Assembly (NCBI GenBank): GCA_913058245.1
Contig: CAJXQJ010000023.1
Coordinates: 1 to 34,301, forward strand
Source of the DNA: an uncultured Colwellia sp.
GTDB taxonomy: Bacteria; Pseudomonadota; Gammaproteobacteria; Enterobacterales; Alteromonadaceae
DNA: 34,301 nt
Direction: 5' to 3'
The position numbers were made by a program, and so were the translations under genes. Below are positions 9,564 to 18,702 of this stretch, one piece after another. Each line of letters starts with the position of its first letter. Positions within the stretch are counted from its first letter, which is position 1. The notes beneath the pieces were generated by a model, which ran no database searches, was not told where the DNA came from, and saw nothing but the letters and a program-made list of their open reading frames with translations.

Positions 9564-9783
9564 TAGTTTCAGTGCCTTTTTAGATATGGGAGGCTATGGC
9601 TTCTATGTTTGGTTATCGTACGGTGTTAGTATTTCAGCATTGGCTTTGCTAGTTATTTCCAGCATCAGTAGTCACAAAAAAGTTAAACAGCAAATTGTTC
9701 AGCGACAAAAGCGTGAGGCGAAATTACGCCAAGCAGCTGAGCAACAAAAAGCACAAAACCAGCCCAATGCTGAACAGTTATAA
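9553..9783 (+). CDS. ccmD: Haem-exporter small subunit CcmD
   Basis: Small single-span membrane protein that stabilises CcmE-CcmC and is needed for release of holo-CcmE. A longer reading from a TTG at 9532 is possible, but the ATG at 9553 is preceded by AGGAG at 9541-9545 at ideal spacing, giving 76 residues (E. coli 69). The N-terminal FSAFLDMGGYGFYVWLSYG is typical of CcmD and is followed by one hydrophobic span (residues ~20-40) and a basic, Gln-rich tail predicted to be helical. It overlaps the end of ccmC by 11 nt. Confidence 0.92.
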   Translation: MQFDSFSAFLDMGGYGFYVWLSYGVSISALALLVISSISSHKKVKQQIVQRQKREAKLRQAAEQQKAQNQPNAEQL

Positions 9784-9801
9784 AATTTAAGAGGTAAAAA
9801 T

Positions 9802-10314
9802 ATGAATCCCCGTCGTAAAAAACGATTAACCATCGTCTCTTCCATCATCATAGGCTTAGCAGTTGTCGCAGGTTTTGTGCTGTATGCATTAAGTCAAAAT
9901 ATCGATTTATTTTACAAGCCTTCTGAGATTTACAATGGCAAAGAAGATACAGGTATCAAAGCTATAAATGGCCAGCGACTACGTATTGGTGGACTTGTAG
10001 TACCTGGCAGCGTGCACCGTGATCCAGAGAGTTTAAACGTTAGTTTCAAATTGGCGGATATGAGAATGCCGATTAGCTTTTCAGAATCAGATCCTATGGT
10101 TACTGTTACGTATGAAGGGATTTTGCCTGACTTATTCCGTGAAGGGCAAGGCATTGTGGCTAATGGCACACTTGTTCATGGCAATACCATTGAAGCAAGT
10201 GAAGTACTAGCTAAACATGACGAGAACTATATGCCAAAAGAGTTAGCCGATGAAAAAGGCGAAAAGCATGTAAAACCTGATTACAGTAAAGCGCAATTAG
10301 ATCCAAATAACTAA
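9802..10314 (+). CDS. ccmE: Periplasmic haem chaperone CcmE
   Basis: Membrane-anchored OB-fold protein that carries haem covalently to the CcmFH lyase. The product is 170 residues with an N-terminal anchor (about 10-30) and the haem-binding His139 in HDENY (Tyr143 is the partner), equivalent to His130/Tyr134 in E. coli. AGAGG lies 7 nt before the ATG. It is the last gene of the unit. A terminator follows within 40 nt, and ccmF, ccmG and ccmH do not follow, so the System I genes are split in this genome. Confidence 0.96.
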   Translation: MNPRRKKRLTIVSSIIIGLAVVAGFVLYALSQNIDLFYKPSEIYNGKEDTGIKAINGQRLRIGGLVVPGSVHRDPESLNVSFKLADMRMPISFSESDPMVTVTYEGILPDLFREGQGIVANGTLVHGNTIEASEVLAKHDENYMPKELADEKGEKHVKPDYSKAQLDPNN

Positions 10315-10351
10315 TAGCGATTTAGTAAGTCAAACTTTAATAAGAGTTAAC

Positions 10352-10382
10352 AAAAACGAGCTATTATAGGCTCGTTTTTTTA
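10352..10382 (+). terminator. Terminator after ccmE
   Basis: AAAAACGAGC pairs with GCTCGTTTTT around an 8-nt TATTATAG loop and ends in a T-run. It closes the ccmABCDE transcript. The A-run on the 5' side could also let it work on the opposite strand. Confidence 0.88.
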
Positions 10383-10490
10383 TGTTTTCTTCTAAAGCCC
10401 TTCAAATTAACTTAGTAAAACAAGAAACTAAAAGCTCAATAAACAGCTAGGTTGTAGCCAATAAAGATTTGTCAGCGGTAAGGTCTGAGT

Positions 10491-10517
10491 AAAAAAAGCC
10501 CTGAGAAATTTCAGGGC
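10491..10517 (-). terminator. Terminator after nagP
   Basis: Read on the minus strand, GCCCTGAAA pairs with TTTCTCAGGGC (8-bp perfect core GCCCTGA/TCAGGGC) and is followed by seven T. It lies 42 nt beyond the nagP stop and ends the nagKBAP transcript. The 10383-10490 stretch between the two terminators holds nothing recognisable. Confidence 0.88.
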
Positions 10518-10559
10518 AAAGGTACTCTTAAACTTGTATTGTTAACTAAAGGAAAGTAA

Positions 10560-11873
10560 CTACCATGATCTTAATTTATGGCCCTTTAATGCATAGTACA
10601 AAATAAACAAGTAACAGGGTAAACCAACAACATAAGCTAACTGCGTACTATCAAGCCACAAAGATAACTTACCAAATATTAAAGGTAAAATTGCGCCACC
10701 TGATATGCCCATAATCAATAATGCTGAACCTTGTGCTGTGTGCTTGCCAAGTCCATCAAGCGCTAGTGGCCAAATTGACGGCCAAACTAAAGCATGCGCC
10801 AAGCCCATTAAAGCCACAAATGTCACCGTATCAGGTAGCACCTGAATGCCGCTCCATCCCCATAGAATATCAGCAATTAATGTCGACTCTATTGACGAAA
10901 ACATAATGCCAACAATACAAATTGAGCCTGCAATTGCAGAGCCAATAAGTGCCTTTTCTTGCGAGATATACTTTGGAATACAGGTTACACCAATGATATA
11001 GCCAAGTACCATAAATACCATGGTATATGAGGTTAATCCTGAGAAGTTAGGAACCGAAAGTGATGCACCATATAAACCAATGGTGTCACCAGCGATGACT
11101 TCAACACCGACATAAGCAAATAAAGCAATAGCACCTAAAATTATTTGTGGGTACTGAACTATGCTAGTTTTATCGCTATCTGTTGCATCATCTTCATTTT
11201 CAAAATTTAATTCAGGTAGCGCAGAATATTTAACTAAGGCGATCAGCGCGATTAAAATAACTGCCATAATAATATAAGGCTGAACCAAGCGTCCTGATAA
11301 TTCCGCTAGCTTTTCTGATTTAGTCACTTCGTCTAGAGTTGCTAAGTAGCTTTCTGAAAAATCCCCCATGCCTGACAATATAAGGACAGTAAAAACAATA
11401 GGGACAATAACACCAGCACTTTTATTAATTAAGCCCATAATACTAATACGCATGGCGGCACTTTCTTTAGGGCCGATATGAACAATATAAGGGTTTGAAG
11501 CCGTTTGAAGAATTGTTAACCCCGTTGCTAAAACGAATAAGCCAACGAGGAAAAACAAGAAGTTGGCACTTAACGCTGCTGGAATATGTAATAAAGCACC
11601 AACAGCCATTATAAGTAAACCTAGCGCCATACCGTTTTTATAACCGGTTTTTCGTAAAACAAACGACATGGGTAATGCCATTACCGTGTAGGCAATATAA
11701 AACGCAAAAGTTACAAATAATGCTTGGAATTCATTTAGCTCACAGATCACTTGCAAAAAAGGGATCAAAGAACCATTTAACCAAGTAACAAAACCAAAAA
11801 TAAAAAACAATATGCCAATTATGGCCATAGGTAATACGCTGCTGCGCCGTTGCTCTGTGATCGTCATTTCCAT
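10560..11873 (-). CDS. nagP: N-acetylglucosamine permease NagP (MFS, FucP-like)
   Basis: Major-facilitator sugar:H+ symporter of the FucP/GGP family. The NagP type replaces a PTS for GlcNAc uptake in Shewanella and other Alteromonadales (established by comparative genomics). The product is 437 residues with about 12 hydrophobic spans. The family segment FGFVTWLNGSLIPFLQ (27-42) and the late GLAHALVWPSIWPLALDGLGKHTAQGSA region (~355-382) support the FucP-type call. The start has GAGGGG just upstream. Met1 (11873) or Met3 (11867) could both serve. It is the last gene of nagK-nagB-nagA-nagP, 71 nt after nagA. GlcNAc specificity is inferred from the operon. Confidence 0.88.
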   Translation of the reverse strand: MEMTITEQRRSSVLPMAIIGILFFIFGFVTWLNGSLIPFLQVICELNEFQALFVTFAFYIAYTVMALPMSFVLRKTGYKNGMALGLLIMAVGALLHIPAALSANFLFFLVGLFVLATGLTILQTASNPYIVHIGPKESAAMRISIMGLINKSAGVIVPIVFTVLILSGMGDFSESYLATLDEVTKSEKLAELSGRLVQPYIIMAVILIALIALVKYSALPELNFENEDDATDSDKTSIVQYPQIILGAIALFAYVGVEVIAGDTIGLYGASLSVPNFSGLTSYTMVFMVLGYIIGVTCIPKYISQEKALIGSAIAGSICIVGIMFSSIESTLIADILWGWSGIQVLPDTVTFVALMGLAHALVWPSIWPLALDGLGKHTAQGSALLIMGISGGAILPLIFGKLSLWLDSTQLAYVVGLPCYLFILYYALKGHKLRSW

Positions 11874-11944
11874 AATCCCCTCATTATCTTTGTTATAATT
11901 GCTAAGGTATGTAGATATTTATACTTTATTTTTCAATAATATGT

Positions 11945-13075
11945 TCACATTTTATAAATGCATTCACCAGCAAGCCAAGTTGATTTAACACCGAGCTCAT
12001 CATTAAGCTCAACAAAATCAGCACGCATTCCAGACAGCAAGCTTCCGTGTAGTTCAGCATTAATAAATGTCGCCGGGTAGTTTGAAGCCATACGCAAGGC
12101 TTCATCAAGTGGTAAATTTAAATGCTTATGGGTATTTTTAACTGCTGTCGCCATATCAAGCACTGAGCCTGCCAATTCACCTGTACTGGAAGTCAGTTTA
12201 CCGCTTTCTAAATGGACATGACGATCAAAAAAAGCAAAGCCCTGTGCGTCAGTACCAACTGGTGGCATTGCATCCGTTACCAAAAACACTTTGCCAGCAG
12301 GTTTCGCTTTCAACGCAAGCTTACAACTAGCATAATCAACATGATGACCATCAACTATTAAGCCACACGCTGCATCATCATTCATTAATGCGCAGCCAGT
12401 AACTCCCGGCTCTCGTCCTTGTAGAGGTGACATGGCATTAAATAAGTGAGTAAAACCTGTAGCACCAGCATCAAGAGCCTGCTGTGCCTGCATAAAGTTA
12501 GCATTAGTGTGACCAAGGCAAATGCTGATACCTGCCGCTTTCATGCGCTCTATATCTTGTAAACTTACCGTTTCTGGCGCCAAAGTTACCAATACGTTAC
12601 CAATATCTTTTCGCTCTAATATTCGCCATTCCTCATCACTAATGGCACGGATAAAGCAAGCACTATGAGCGCCCTTTTTAGCCACAGATAAATGTGGACC
12701 TTCAAAGTGAATACCGATAATACCAGGCACGTTTTCTGCTATTGCGGTAGCAATGGCATCTGCGGCTTGTGCCATAACGTCAATTGAGTCAGTAATCAGT
12801 GTTGGCAACATTGCTGTTGTGCCAAACTGCGCGTGTGCAGCCATTATTGATTTCACGCCGGCAACTGTTGACGCAGAGTTAAACAATACGCCGCCACCAC
12901 CATTAACTTGTAAATCGATATAGCCCGGTACAATGAGTCCTTGCAAATACTCATGATAATCACTGATGTCATCATCAAAACCTGTGATGAGGCCATCAGT
13001 AATTATCATAACCTTATTGTCTTGATAGCTTGTACCATCAAATAAGCGATCTATGCGCACTCTGAACATAGTCAT
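11945..13075 (-). CDS. nagA: N-acetylglucosamine-6-phosphate deacetylase NagA
   Basis: Hydrolyses GlcNAc-6-P to glucosamine-6-P and acetate in the cytosol. The product is 376 residues (E. coli 382), of the amidohydrolase fold. Key residues visible are the metal-binding Glu125 in HFEGPHLS, His189 (LGHTNAN), His210 (THLFNAM), the DGHHVD segment at 242-247, and catalytic Asp268 in VTDAMP. The ATG overlaps the nagB-II stop as TAATG, with no clear ribosome site of its own, so translation is probably coupled. A second in-frame ATG lies 6 nt downstream. Confidence 0.96.
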   Translation of the reverse strand: MTMFRVRIDRLFDGTSYQDNKVMIITDGLITGFDDDISDYHEYLQGLIVPGYIDLQVNGGGGVLFNSASTVAGVKSIMAAHAQFGTTAMLPTLITDSIDVMAQAADAIATAIAENVPGIIGIHFEGPHLSVAKKGAHSACFIRAISDEEWRILERKDIGNVLVTLAPETVSLQDIERMKAAGISICLGHTNANFMQAQQALDAGATGFTHLFNAMSPLQGREPGVTGCALMNDDAACGLIVDGHHVDYASCKLALKAKPAGKVFLVTDAMPPVGTDAQGFAFFDRHVHLESGKLTSSTGELAGSVLDMATAVKNTHKHLNLPLDEALRMASNYPATFINAELHGSLLSGMRADFVELNDELGVKSTWLAGECIYKM

Positions 13076-14088
13076 TATACTGTCCGGGTTACTTTCTTAA
13101 GGCCCTTAGGTTCATCGGGGTTGAAGCCTCTCGCTACAGCGACATAGGCAACATCTAGATAAAAGCGCTGTAAAACCACTAATGGGGCTAATCTTGGGTG
13201 CACGCCAACATCAAGCTGCTGTAATGCAACCACTTCTGCTCCACGTGATTTCATTTCATTAATTTGTTGTTCATGTACACTGGCGCTTTCATCTTTTACC
13301 TGACAATCTAAAATAGCCAACCCTTGCTCAACTAGAGTCGCCGGCCCATGCAAAAATTCTGCGCTAGAAAAAGCCTCTGCATGAATACTGCTGACTTCTT
13401 TTAATTTCAATGCCATTTCTTTGGTAATGGCGTAACCCAAACCTCTGCCCAGCACCACCATATTTTTTACGTCTGAGATTGACTCGGGAGTTAATTGCGC
13501 AGGTGTATTAACTATGGCTTGCATTGCTGTAGGTAATGACGAGAGTGCCTTAATAAGATCAGTATTCTCGGTCCAGTAAGCGGTCAGTTGCAATAATGCA
13601 GATAAAGTTGCCAGATAACTCTTAGTGGCTGCTACCGAAACTTCTTCACCTGCTTTAAGTGGCAAAACATCATCGACAATATCAGTAAGCGGAGAGGTTT
13701 CATCATTCACTAGCGCAACACAATACGCTCCAGCCGCTTTTGCCATTTCAGCCTGCGCGATAATGTCAGGACTGCGACCTGACTGTGAAATAACAATCAC
13801 CAGAGCTTGCTCAAGTTTAAGTTGTTTACCATAGACACTAGAAACAGATGGTGCAGCAGCAAAAGTAGGTACACCAGCTTCAATTTCAATTAAATATTTC
13901 CCAAAAACGCCAGCATGATCAGATGAGCCTCGGCCAATTATCATCACCATTTTAGGATTCAATTTACGTAGATTCTCACCAATAGTGTGCGCCAATGCTT
14001 GGTTCGATTTAAGTTGCTTCGCGATGACACTGGGTGCCTGTTTCGCTTCTAGCTCCATAATTGTATTTGTGACATTTACTTGAGTCAT
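13075..14088 (-). CDS. nagB-II: SIS-domain glucosamine-6-phosphate deaminase NagB-II
   Basis: Converts glucosamine-6-P to fructose-6-P and ammonia. It is not the classical NagB. Its 337 residues form two SIS sugar-isomerase domains related to the isomerase half of GlmS. Visible marks are GRGSSDHAG (52-60), VISQSGRSPD (99-108), EEVSVAATKSYLA, and EVSSIHAEAFSSAEFLHGP near 225-245. This non-orthologous replacement was described for Shewanella and relatives. No N-terminal glutaminase domain is present, which separates it from GlmS. AAGGT lies 6 nt before the ATG. It follows nagK by 43 nt and overlaps nagA by one base. Confidence 0.92.
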   Translation of the reverse strand: MTQVNVTNTIMELEAKQAPSVIAKQLKSNQALAHTIGENLRKLNPKMVMIIGRGSSDHAGVFGKYLIEIEAGVPTFAAAPSVSSVYGKQLKLEQALVIVISQSGRSPDIIAQAEMAKAAGAYCVALVNDETSPLTDIVDDVLPLKAGEEVSVAATKSYLATLSALLQLTAYWTENTDLIKALSSLPTAMQAIVNTPAQLTPESISDVKNMVVLGRGLGYAITKEMALKLKEVSSIHAEAFSSAEFLHGPATLVEQGLAILDCQVKDESASVHEQQINEMKSRGAEVVALQQLDVGVHPRLAPLVVLQRFYLDVAYVAVARGFNPDEPKGLKKVTRTV

Positions 14089-14131
14089 AGTATTACCTTA
14101 TTTGCGCTTATTACTCTTGAGAATTTTAAAT

Positions 14132-15046
14132 TTATTTGCCTGCTCTGCAGGTTGAATTAACGTTCTGGCTTTGTTGCTTGGCAAAAAATACGGCACCAAC
14201 TTCGGGAGAGTTAAGCGGTGCCGACAAACTTTTTTGCACATCGCCAGCAAGCCATGGCAACAACCTAGGAGTTAAACCTCCAATTAAAGAAAGGCGAGGA
14301 GGACAACGTTTAGTCAATTGCATTGCTACATTATCAATGTAGCTGGCCCCTTCCTGAATAATTGCAAATGCAATTTGATCGCCCTGCTCTGCAGCGTCAA
14401 AAACTAAATTAGCCATACGGGCATAAAATGCCGCAGGCTTGCCTGCAATAGCCTCAACCAACTCAACGCCAGTACTAACATTAAGCATTGTTAATAATTT
14501 GTTGTTTAGTGAACTTGTAGCTACCAAGCCATCTAGTGATAGCAAAACTTGTTTTGCTGCTTGTAAGCCAAACCATGCACCGCTACCTTTATCACCATGA
14601 GGAAAACCATGAGCACCTACAGTAAACTCTTCACCATCAACATAGGAAAAACCACAGGAGCCGGTACCTGAAATTATAACGGCACCGTCTTTGCCTTGAT
14701 GAGCACCTAAACACGCGATAAGTAAATCTGTTGCTAAGTGCATAGTTTTAAACGGATGCTGCCAATTTTTCATCTGATCAAATAACACAGGTAAATTGAC
14801 CCCAGCAAGGCCTACTCCAGCAACAATATTTTGAAGCGATGATTCAGCAATGCCTGCGTCAGCTAAAGCAAGTTTTGCAGAGGTAACAATTGAGCTTGTC
14901 GCCTGCTCAAAACCGTGTAGAGGATTACCTGGCCCAGAAATTCCCGTACCGAGAATTTTATTCTCAGCTGACATCACAATAGCTTTGCATTTGCTGCCAC
15001 CGCCATCGATACCCAAAAATATATTATTGTCATCACTGCTTAACAT
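14132..15046 (-). CDS. nagK: N-acetylglucosamine kinase NagK (BadF/BadG ATPase family)
   Basis: Phosphorylates imported GlcNAc at O6 with ATP. The product is 304 residues with an actin-like ASKHA fold. The phosphate-1 loop FLGIDGGGSKCKA begins at residue 10 and the GTGS phosphate-2 motif is at 127-130 (IISGTGSCGF). It belongs to the BadF/BadG/BcrA family rather than the ROK family of E. coli NagK; such kinases serve GlcNAc in Alteromonadales. GAGGTC lies 3-4 nt before the ATG. It is the first gene of nagK-nagB-nagA-nagP, and a NagR-type operator is centred about 96 bp upstream. Confidence 0.92.
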   Translation of the reverse strand: MLSSDDNNIFLGIDGGGSKCKAIVMSAENKILGTGISGPGNPLHGFEQATSSIVTSAKLALADAGIAESSLQNIVAGVGLAGVNLPVLFDQMKNWQHPFKTMHLATDLLIACLGAHQGKDGAVIISGTGSCGFSYVDGEEFTVGAHGFPHGDKGSGAWFGLQAAKQVLLSLDGLVATSSLNNKLLTMLNVSTGVELVEAIAGKPAAFYARMANLVFDAAEQGDQIAFAIIQEGASYIDNVAMQLTKRCPPRLSLIGGLTPRLLPWLAGDVQKSLSAPLNSPEVGAVFFAKQQSQNVNSTCRAGK

Positions 15047-15132
15047 TTTGACCTCATGTCTTTACCTATTTTCCATGATTAAAAATTAATTATCATGAAA
15101 GGCAAAACTCTATTTGTAATCATCTTAACGAC

Positions 15133-15152
15133 AAATGACAGCGTTGTCATTT
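15133..15152. promoter_or_regulatory. NagR-type operator upstream of nagK
   Basis: AAATGACAGCGTTGTCATTT is a 20-bp palindrome with one mismatched pair. It carries the same core as the sites at 24603-24618 and 26547-26584. It lies 87-106 bp before the nagK start and is the only such element in the hex-nagK gap. Assignment to NagR rests on sharing across the locus and on the LacI-type central CG. The exact promoter was not resolved. Confidence 0.8.
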
Positions 15153-15227
15153 ATTTTTTTAAATTATTTATTCTTTCCGTAATTAAGGTCATAACTCGAA
15201 TATTAACCTGTTGAAGTTAAATGCTAT

Positions 15228-17903
15228 TTAATTCACTTCACTGGTTTTAGAGCGGCGTTCACCGTTGATAGAGCGGCTTCTCACTCTCACTTTTCCGGTT
15301 ACTTCGACCGGCTTTTGGTACCGTTGCCATTGACCACCATTATCTTGAAACTCTATGCCTAGTCCAGGAAAAGCAATATTAGCTTTAAGCATGCCATCGA
15401 CGACAGTAGCACCAACATTTGGTAAACGATAAAAAACCTTATCTATTTCTAATTTTGCTAACGATTTTTGCCCTATGGTGTTAGCAAATTTTCGCCACTG
15501 CTGGTCACGTTTACTTTTTCTCATATCATCAAATTTATTGGTATTTTGACTATATTGAGCACCTTGATAATTATACGGCACAGCCCAGTCAGCTTTATGC
15601 CAAGCTCGTTCTGCAAGGGCAAATAATCTTGGAAATATTTTATACTCCGCCATAGTATCGCTGCGAGTATTTTCACTCCATAGCTGCCCTTGAATACCAT
15701 AGAATTTTTGTCCTGCTGCCAAGGTTGTTTTCCTATCATCGGCAACATATGGGTTGTCTTCTCGATCAAGCCATATTTCCGCATGGGCCGGCAAATTGTC
15801 AGGCATAAACTGAAATACTTTTTCTGTATTGGTATGTCGTGAGGCCCAATAATAACCATGCTCTTTCGGATCAGCCTCATAAGGAAAATCAAAATATAAT
15901 GCATCTGGGCTTGATATCACTACCTGCCAATTTCTATTCGTTAACTCGTGTACTTTTTCATGGCCACCCCAAAACAAAACGTCCCATGCGTTTGATTGCA
16001 CAATAGCTGGCATATTTTCTTTGCGTGTATGAGATAAGCCATCACTCCACCCTGCAGTTTCAATGTCTAAATCGGAAAGAATGCTGGCAACGCGCTCAAT
16101 AAAGTAAGCACCAAGCTCACTCATATTTTTGACACCATAAGTATTATCGGCAACAAATGCCTGACATGCAGGTGAATCAACCCATGCTCCAGCCGTTTCA
16201 TCAGCGCCGATATGGTAGCGCGTAAGTGGTTGTCCAGCGTCACTATGTATCTTTTTCACTTGTGTCATAACCTCATGTACAAAGACATATGACGACTCTA
16301 AGCAAACATTAATGGTATTGTCATTGTAAAATTGCACTGATGAATATTTTGTCGTGTCGAGTGGGTCATATAGGTTAAATTTCTGCGCTTTCTTTTCATC
16401 TTCAGCAATAGCGTATTTTTTAGTTCTAGCAGCCATTGCTTTAATGGCAGCACGTGAATGACCAGGCATATCAAGTGAAGGGATCACCTGAATATGCCGA
16501 GCTGTTGCTGCCTTTAATATTTCTTGATAGTCAGCAACACTGTAATAGCCATTAACTTTATTATTTGAGTCTAGACCTGCACCGAGTTGTGGCTGCAAAC
16601 AATGCGTGTCTTCAAGATCGAAGCAACGCTGAGCACTCACTTGTGTAAGTTCAGGCAATGACGGAATTTCCAACCGCCAGCCTTCGTCATCCCCTAAATG
16701 CAGATGAAGCTTATTAAGCTTATAGGCGGACATTTGTTCAAGTAAGCGCAAAATAAAAGCTTTCGAATGAAAATTACGTGCAACATCAACCAGCAAACCT
16801 CTAAATTGGTAATGTGGCTCATCGTCAATGCGCACTTGTGCTACCTTCTTATTATTAGGCATCAAGAGACTGGCTAAAGATTGCAAACCGTTAAATACCC
16901 CTGCGTTATCAACGCCGGTAATTTCAATGCCCTGATTATTTATGCTCAGTTGGTAACTGCCCACTAACTTATTCGCGTTTTCCTCAATGCGTAATGACGT
17001 TTTAATACCGTCAACATTCTGGTTTATTCCTAGACGATTTAATCGCTTTATTGCTGTTACAACCAGATTCGATTCAACATTATTAAATTCAATATTGATA
17101 CCACTAGAAAGGTCAACAACCTTCGACTTACTATCAACAAATATGTGTTTAGGCGTGGGAATAATAAGGCTACTAACATCAATTAACTCCTCCCCTAACT
17201 TTGAATTTTTTTGATATAATTGTGCGCTATTTAGCCATTGAGTTTTGTCATTTGCACTGCGTTTAAATTGTTTTTCAACATCAGTAAAAGGCACAATGAA
17301 AGGCAAAATTTCTAAACCGGTTTCTGCATTTATTCCTGCCATGGTACTTTTAATAACAGCCGGTTGAATGGTTTGCTGGCCATTAACACTATTGATGGCG
17401 CTAACGATATAATTAGGTATGGCATCTGTCTCTGACAACGACCAAAACATGGCACGATATAAAATTCGCTTAGTTTCATTTTTAGCAAAGCCAGAAAAAC
17501 TATCTGATAATGATATTTTATGTAAGTCGCCATTAATATGAGTAACCTTAAACTCATCACTTTCAAATGATTGAATTGGCGAGATTTGACTAAAATGAAT
17601 TTGCCAGTTATTTACGTTTATCGCTTGTTGAGCGGTAAGTAACAATTCAACTTCAAAACACTTACCTTCTGCGATATCTTGATTACATTTGTCACTAGGA
17701 ATATTAGTAATAACACGGTGTTTAACTTGCAAATTATTAGCAATATCAATGATGTCTTTTGCAGCTACAGGGTTAAGTGCTATTGCAACCTTTAGTTCTG
17801 AATCCTGTTCACTTTTACTTTCTTGTGCATCGAAGTCTTTCTTCTCACAAGCACTTAAAGATAAGACGCTCAAAAAAAGTAGCGCCATTGATTTTTTGTA
17901 CAT
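15228..17903 (-). CDS. Beta-N-acetylhexosaminidase lipoprotein (GH20, chitobiase type)
   Basis: Releases terminal GlcNAc from chitobiose and related oligosaccharides by substrate-assisted catalysis. The product is 891 residues. The lipobox LSAC, with Cys19, predicts a lipoprotein, probably anchored in the outer membrane and facing the periplasm. The domains are CHB_HEX carbohydrate-binding-like (about 55-205), GH20b alpha/beta (245-360), the catalytic barrel (365-770) and a small C-terminal Ig-like domain (815-891). The catalytic pair is Asp568-Glu569 in HIGADET. LHLGDDEGWR (401-410) and the LDMPGHS segment (477-483) are classic GH20 marks. GAAGAG lies 5 nt before the ATG. It follows sapC by 84 nt and precedes nagK by 181 nt. 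Confidence 0.95.
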   Translation of the reverse strand: MYKKSMALLFLSVLSLSACEKKDFDAQESKSEQDSELKVAIALNPVAAKDIIDIANNLQVKHRVITNIPSDKCNQDIAEGKCFEVELLLTAQQAINVNNWQIHFSQISPIQSFESDEFKVTHINGDLHKISLSDSFSGFAKNETKRILYRAMFWSLSETDAIPNYIVSAINSVNGQQTIQPAVIKSTMAGINAETGLEILPFIVPFTDVEKQFKRSANDKTQWLNSAQLYQKNSKLGEELIDVSSLIIPTPKHIFVDSKSKVVDLSSGINIEFNNVESNLVVTAIKRLNRLGINQNVDGIKTSLRIEENANKLVGSYQLSINNQGIEITGVDNAGVFNGLQSLASLLMPNNKKVAQVRIDDEPHYQFRGLLVDVARNFHSKAFILRLLEQMSAYKLNKLHLHLGDDEGWRLEIPSLPELTQVSAQRCFDLEDTHCLQPQLGAGLDSNNKVNGYYSVADYQEILKAATARHIQVIPSLDMPGHSRAAIKAMAARTKKYAIAEDEKKAQKFNLYDPLDTTKYSSVQFYNDNTINVCLESSYVFVHEVMTQVKKIHSDAGQPLTRYHIGADETAGAWVDSPACQAFVADNTYGVKNMSELGAYFIERVASILSDLDIETAGWSDGLSHTRKENMPAIVQSNAWDVLFWGGHEKVHELTNRNWQVVISSPDALYFDFPYEADPKEHGYYWASRHTNTEKVFQFMPDNLPAHAEIWLDREDNPYVADDRKTTLAAGQKFYGIQGQLWSENTRSDTMAEYKIFPRLFALAERAWHKADWAVPYNYQGAQYSQNTNKFDDMRKSKRDQQWRKFANTIGQKSLAKLEIDKVFYRLPNVGATVVDGMLKANIAFPGLGIEFQDNGGQWQRYQKPVEVTGKVRVRSRSINGERRSKTSEVN

Positions 17904-17987
17904 AGTGACTCTTCAGTTGTTTTATAGAAAATGATGAAATGGCATAGTTCGTCAAATTGACTATGCACTTTGATATTAGCTGAAGCG

Positions 17988-18683
17988 TTAAGTTAAATTA
18001 ATTAACCGTGAAATGCGCTGCAGTGAAAAAACACAAGCATAGATAGGCGCTAAAAAATTATCATTCTTTAGTGCCTCAAATGCGTCAGAGGCTAAGGTAT
18101 TCAATTTTTTTTCATCAACGATATAAAGGCCAGTTAAGTTAACCTCTTCACCTTGATTGATTTTTACCGTCAACGCTTGCGGTGACACTAACTCATTACT
18201 AACCAACGTTTTAATAAAATGTTGAGTAGCAGGTATTTGCGCATTAAATTTCGACATTAACTCTATTTTTTCAGTCAATAAAGATGACTGCTGTCCATTA
18301 TGAGTAAATAGCTTGATACCTTCCAATTCATTGATAGAATCAGCATCAAGATCGATAGCGACAACTTGTTTATCATCATTTTCAGTCGCTTGTGTTAATG
18401 CCAATGGATAGCCCTGTAACTGCATAGGAATATACTCAGCTTGCCAACTTTCACCGCTGTTAAATAAATTCTCATTTGGCTTCAAGCCTACTAAAGCAAC
18501 TAAATGAAACTGTCCAGTTTGTGAGTCTTTAATTAAAACAATAGGGTAATCGGCTTGTGCTTGTGTTAATTCAAAAACAGATAACGGTACAACATGGGAA
18601 TTTGAAGCATGGCTGAACTTACCATCAGCTTTTATTTTCAGATTCTGATGTTGATGACTATTCAACGCTTGGAAATTTGGCAT
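17988..18683 (-). CDS. SapC-family protein
   Basis: 231 residues, recognised as SapC family from VVPLSVFELTQAQADYPIV (32-50), VALVGLKPNENLF (62-74), a W-x-A-x-YIPMQLQGYPL segment and the C-terminal LYIVDEKKLNTL followed by SLQRISRL. No signal peptide or membrane span is evident, so it is probably cytosolic. The biochemical role of the family is not known; the name comes from a gene near S-layer genes. Genes of this family recur beside tryptophan-halogenase-like genes and TonB-dependent receptors in marine and Caulobacter-type bacteria (from memory). AAGGA lies 7 nt before the ATG. It begins 19 nt after the second halogenase gene, so the three are probably one transcript. Confidence 0.85.
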   Translation of the reverse strand: MPNFQALNSHQHQNLKIKADGKFSHASNSHVVPLSVFELTQAQADYPIVLIKDSQTGQFHLVALVGLKPNENLFNSGESWQAEYIPMQLQGYPLALTQATENDDKQVVAIDLDADSINELEGIKLFTHNGQQSSLLTEKIELMSKFNAQIPATQHFIKTLVSNELVSPQALTVKINQGEEVNLTGLYIVDEKKLNTLASDAFEALKNDNFLAPIYACVFSLQRISRLINLT

Positions 18684-18702
18684 ATTTAATCCTTAAAATT
18701 TA

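Noticed and set aside
10383..10490. Possible small gene between the ccmE and nagP terminators
   Set aside because: No frame with a start and ribosome site of useful length; it looks like plain spacer.
17942..17966. 7-bp hairpin GCATAGT...ACTATGC between sapC and hex
   Set aside because: No T-run on the minus strand and a long loop, so it is not a convincing terminator. It could be an mRNA stability element, but nothing supports that.
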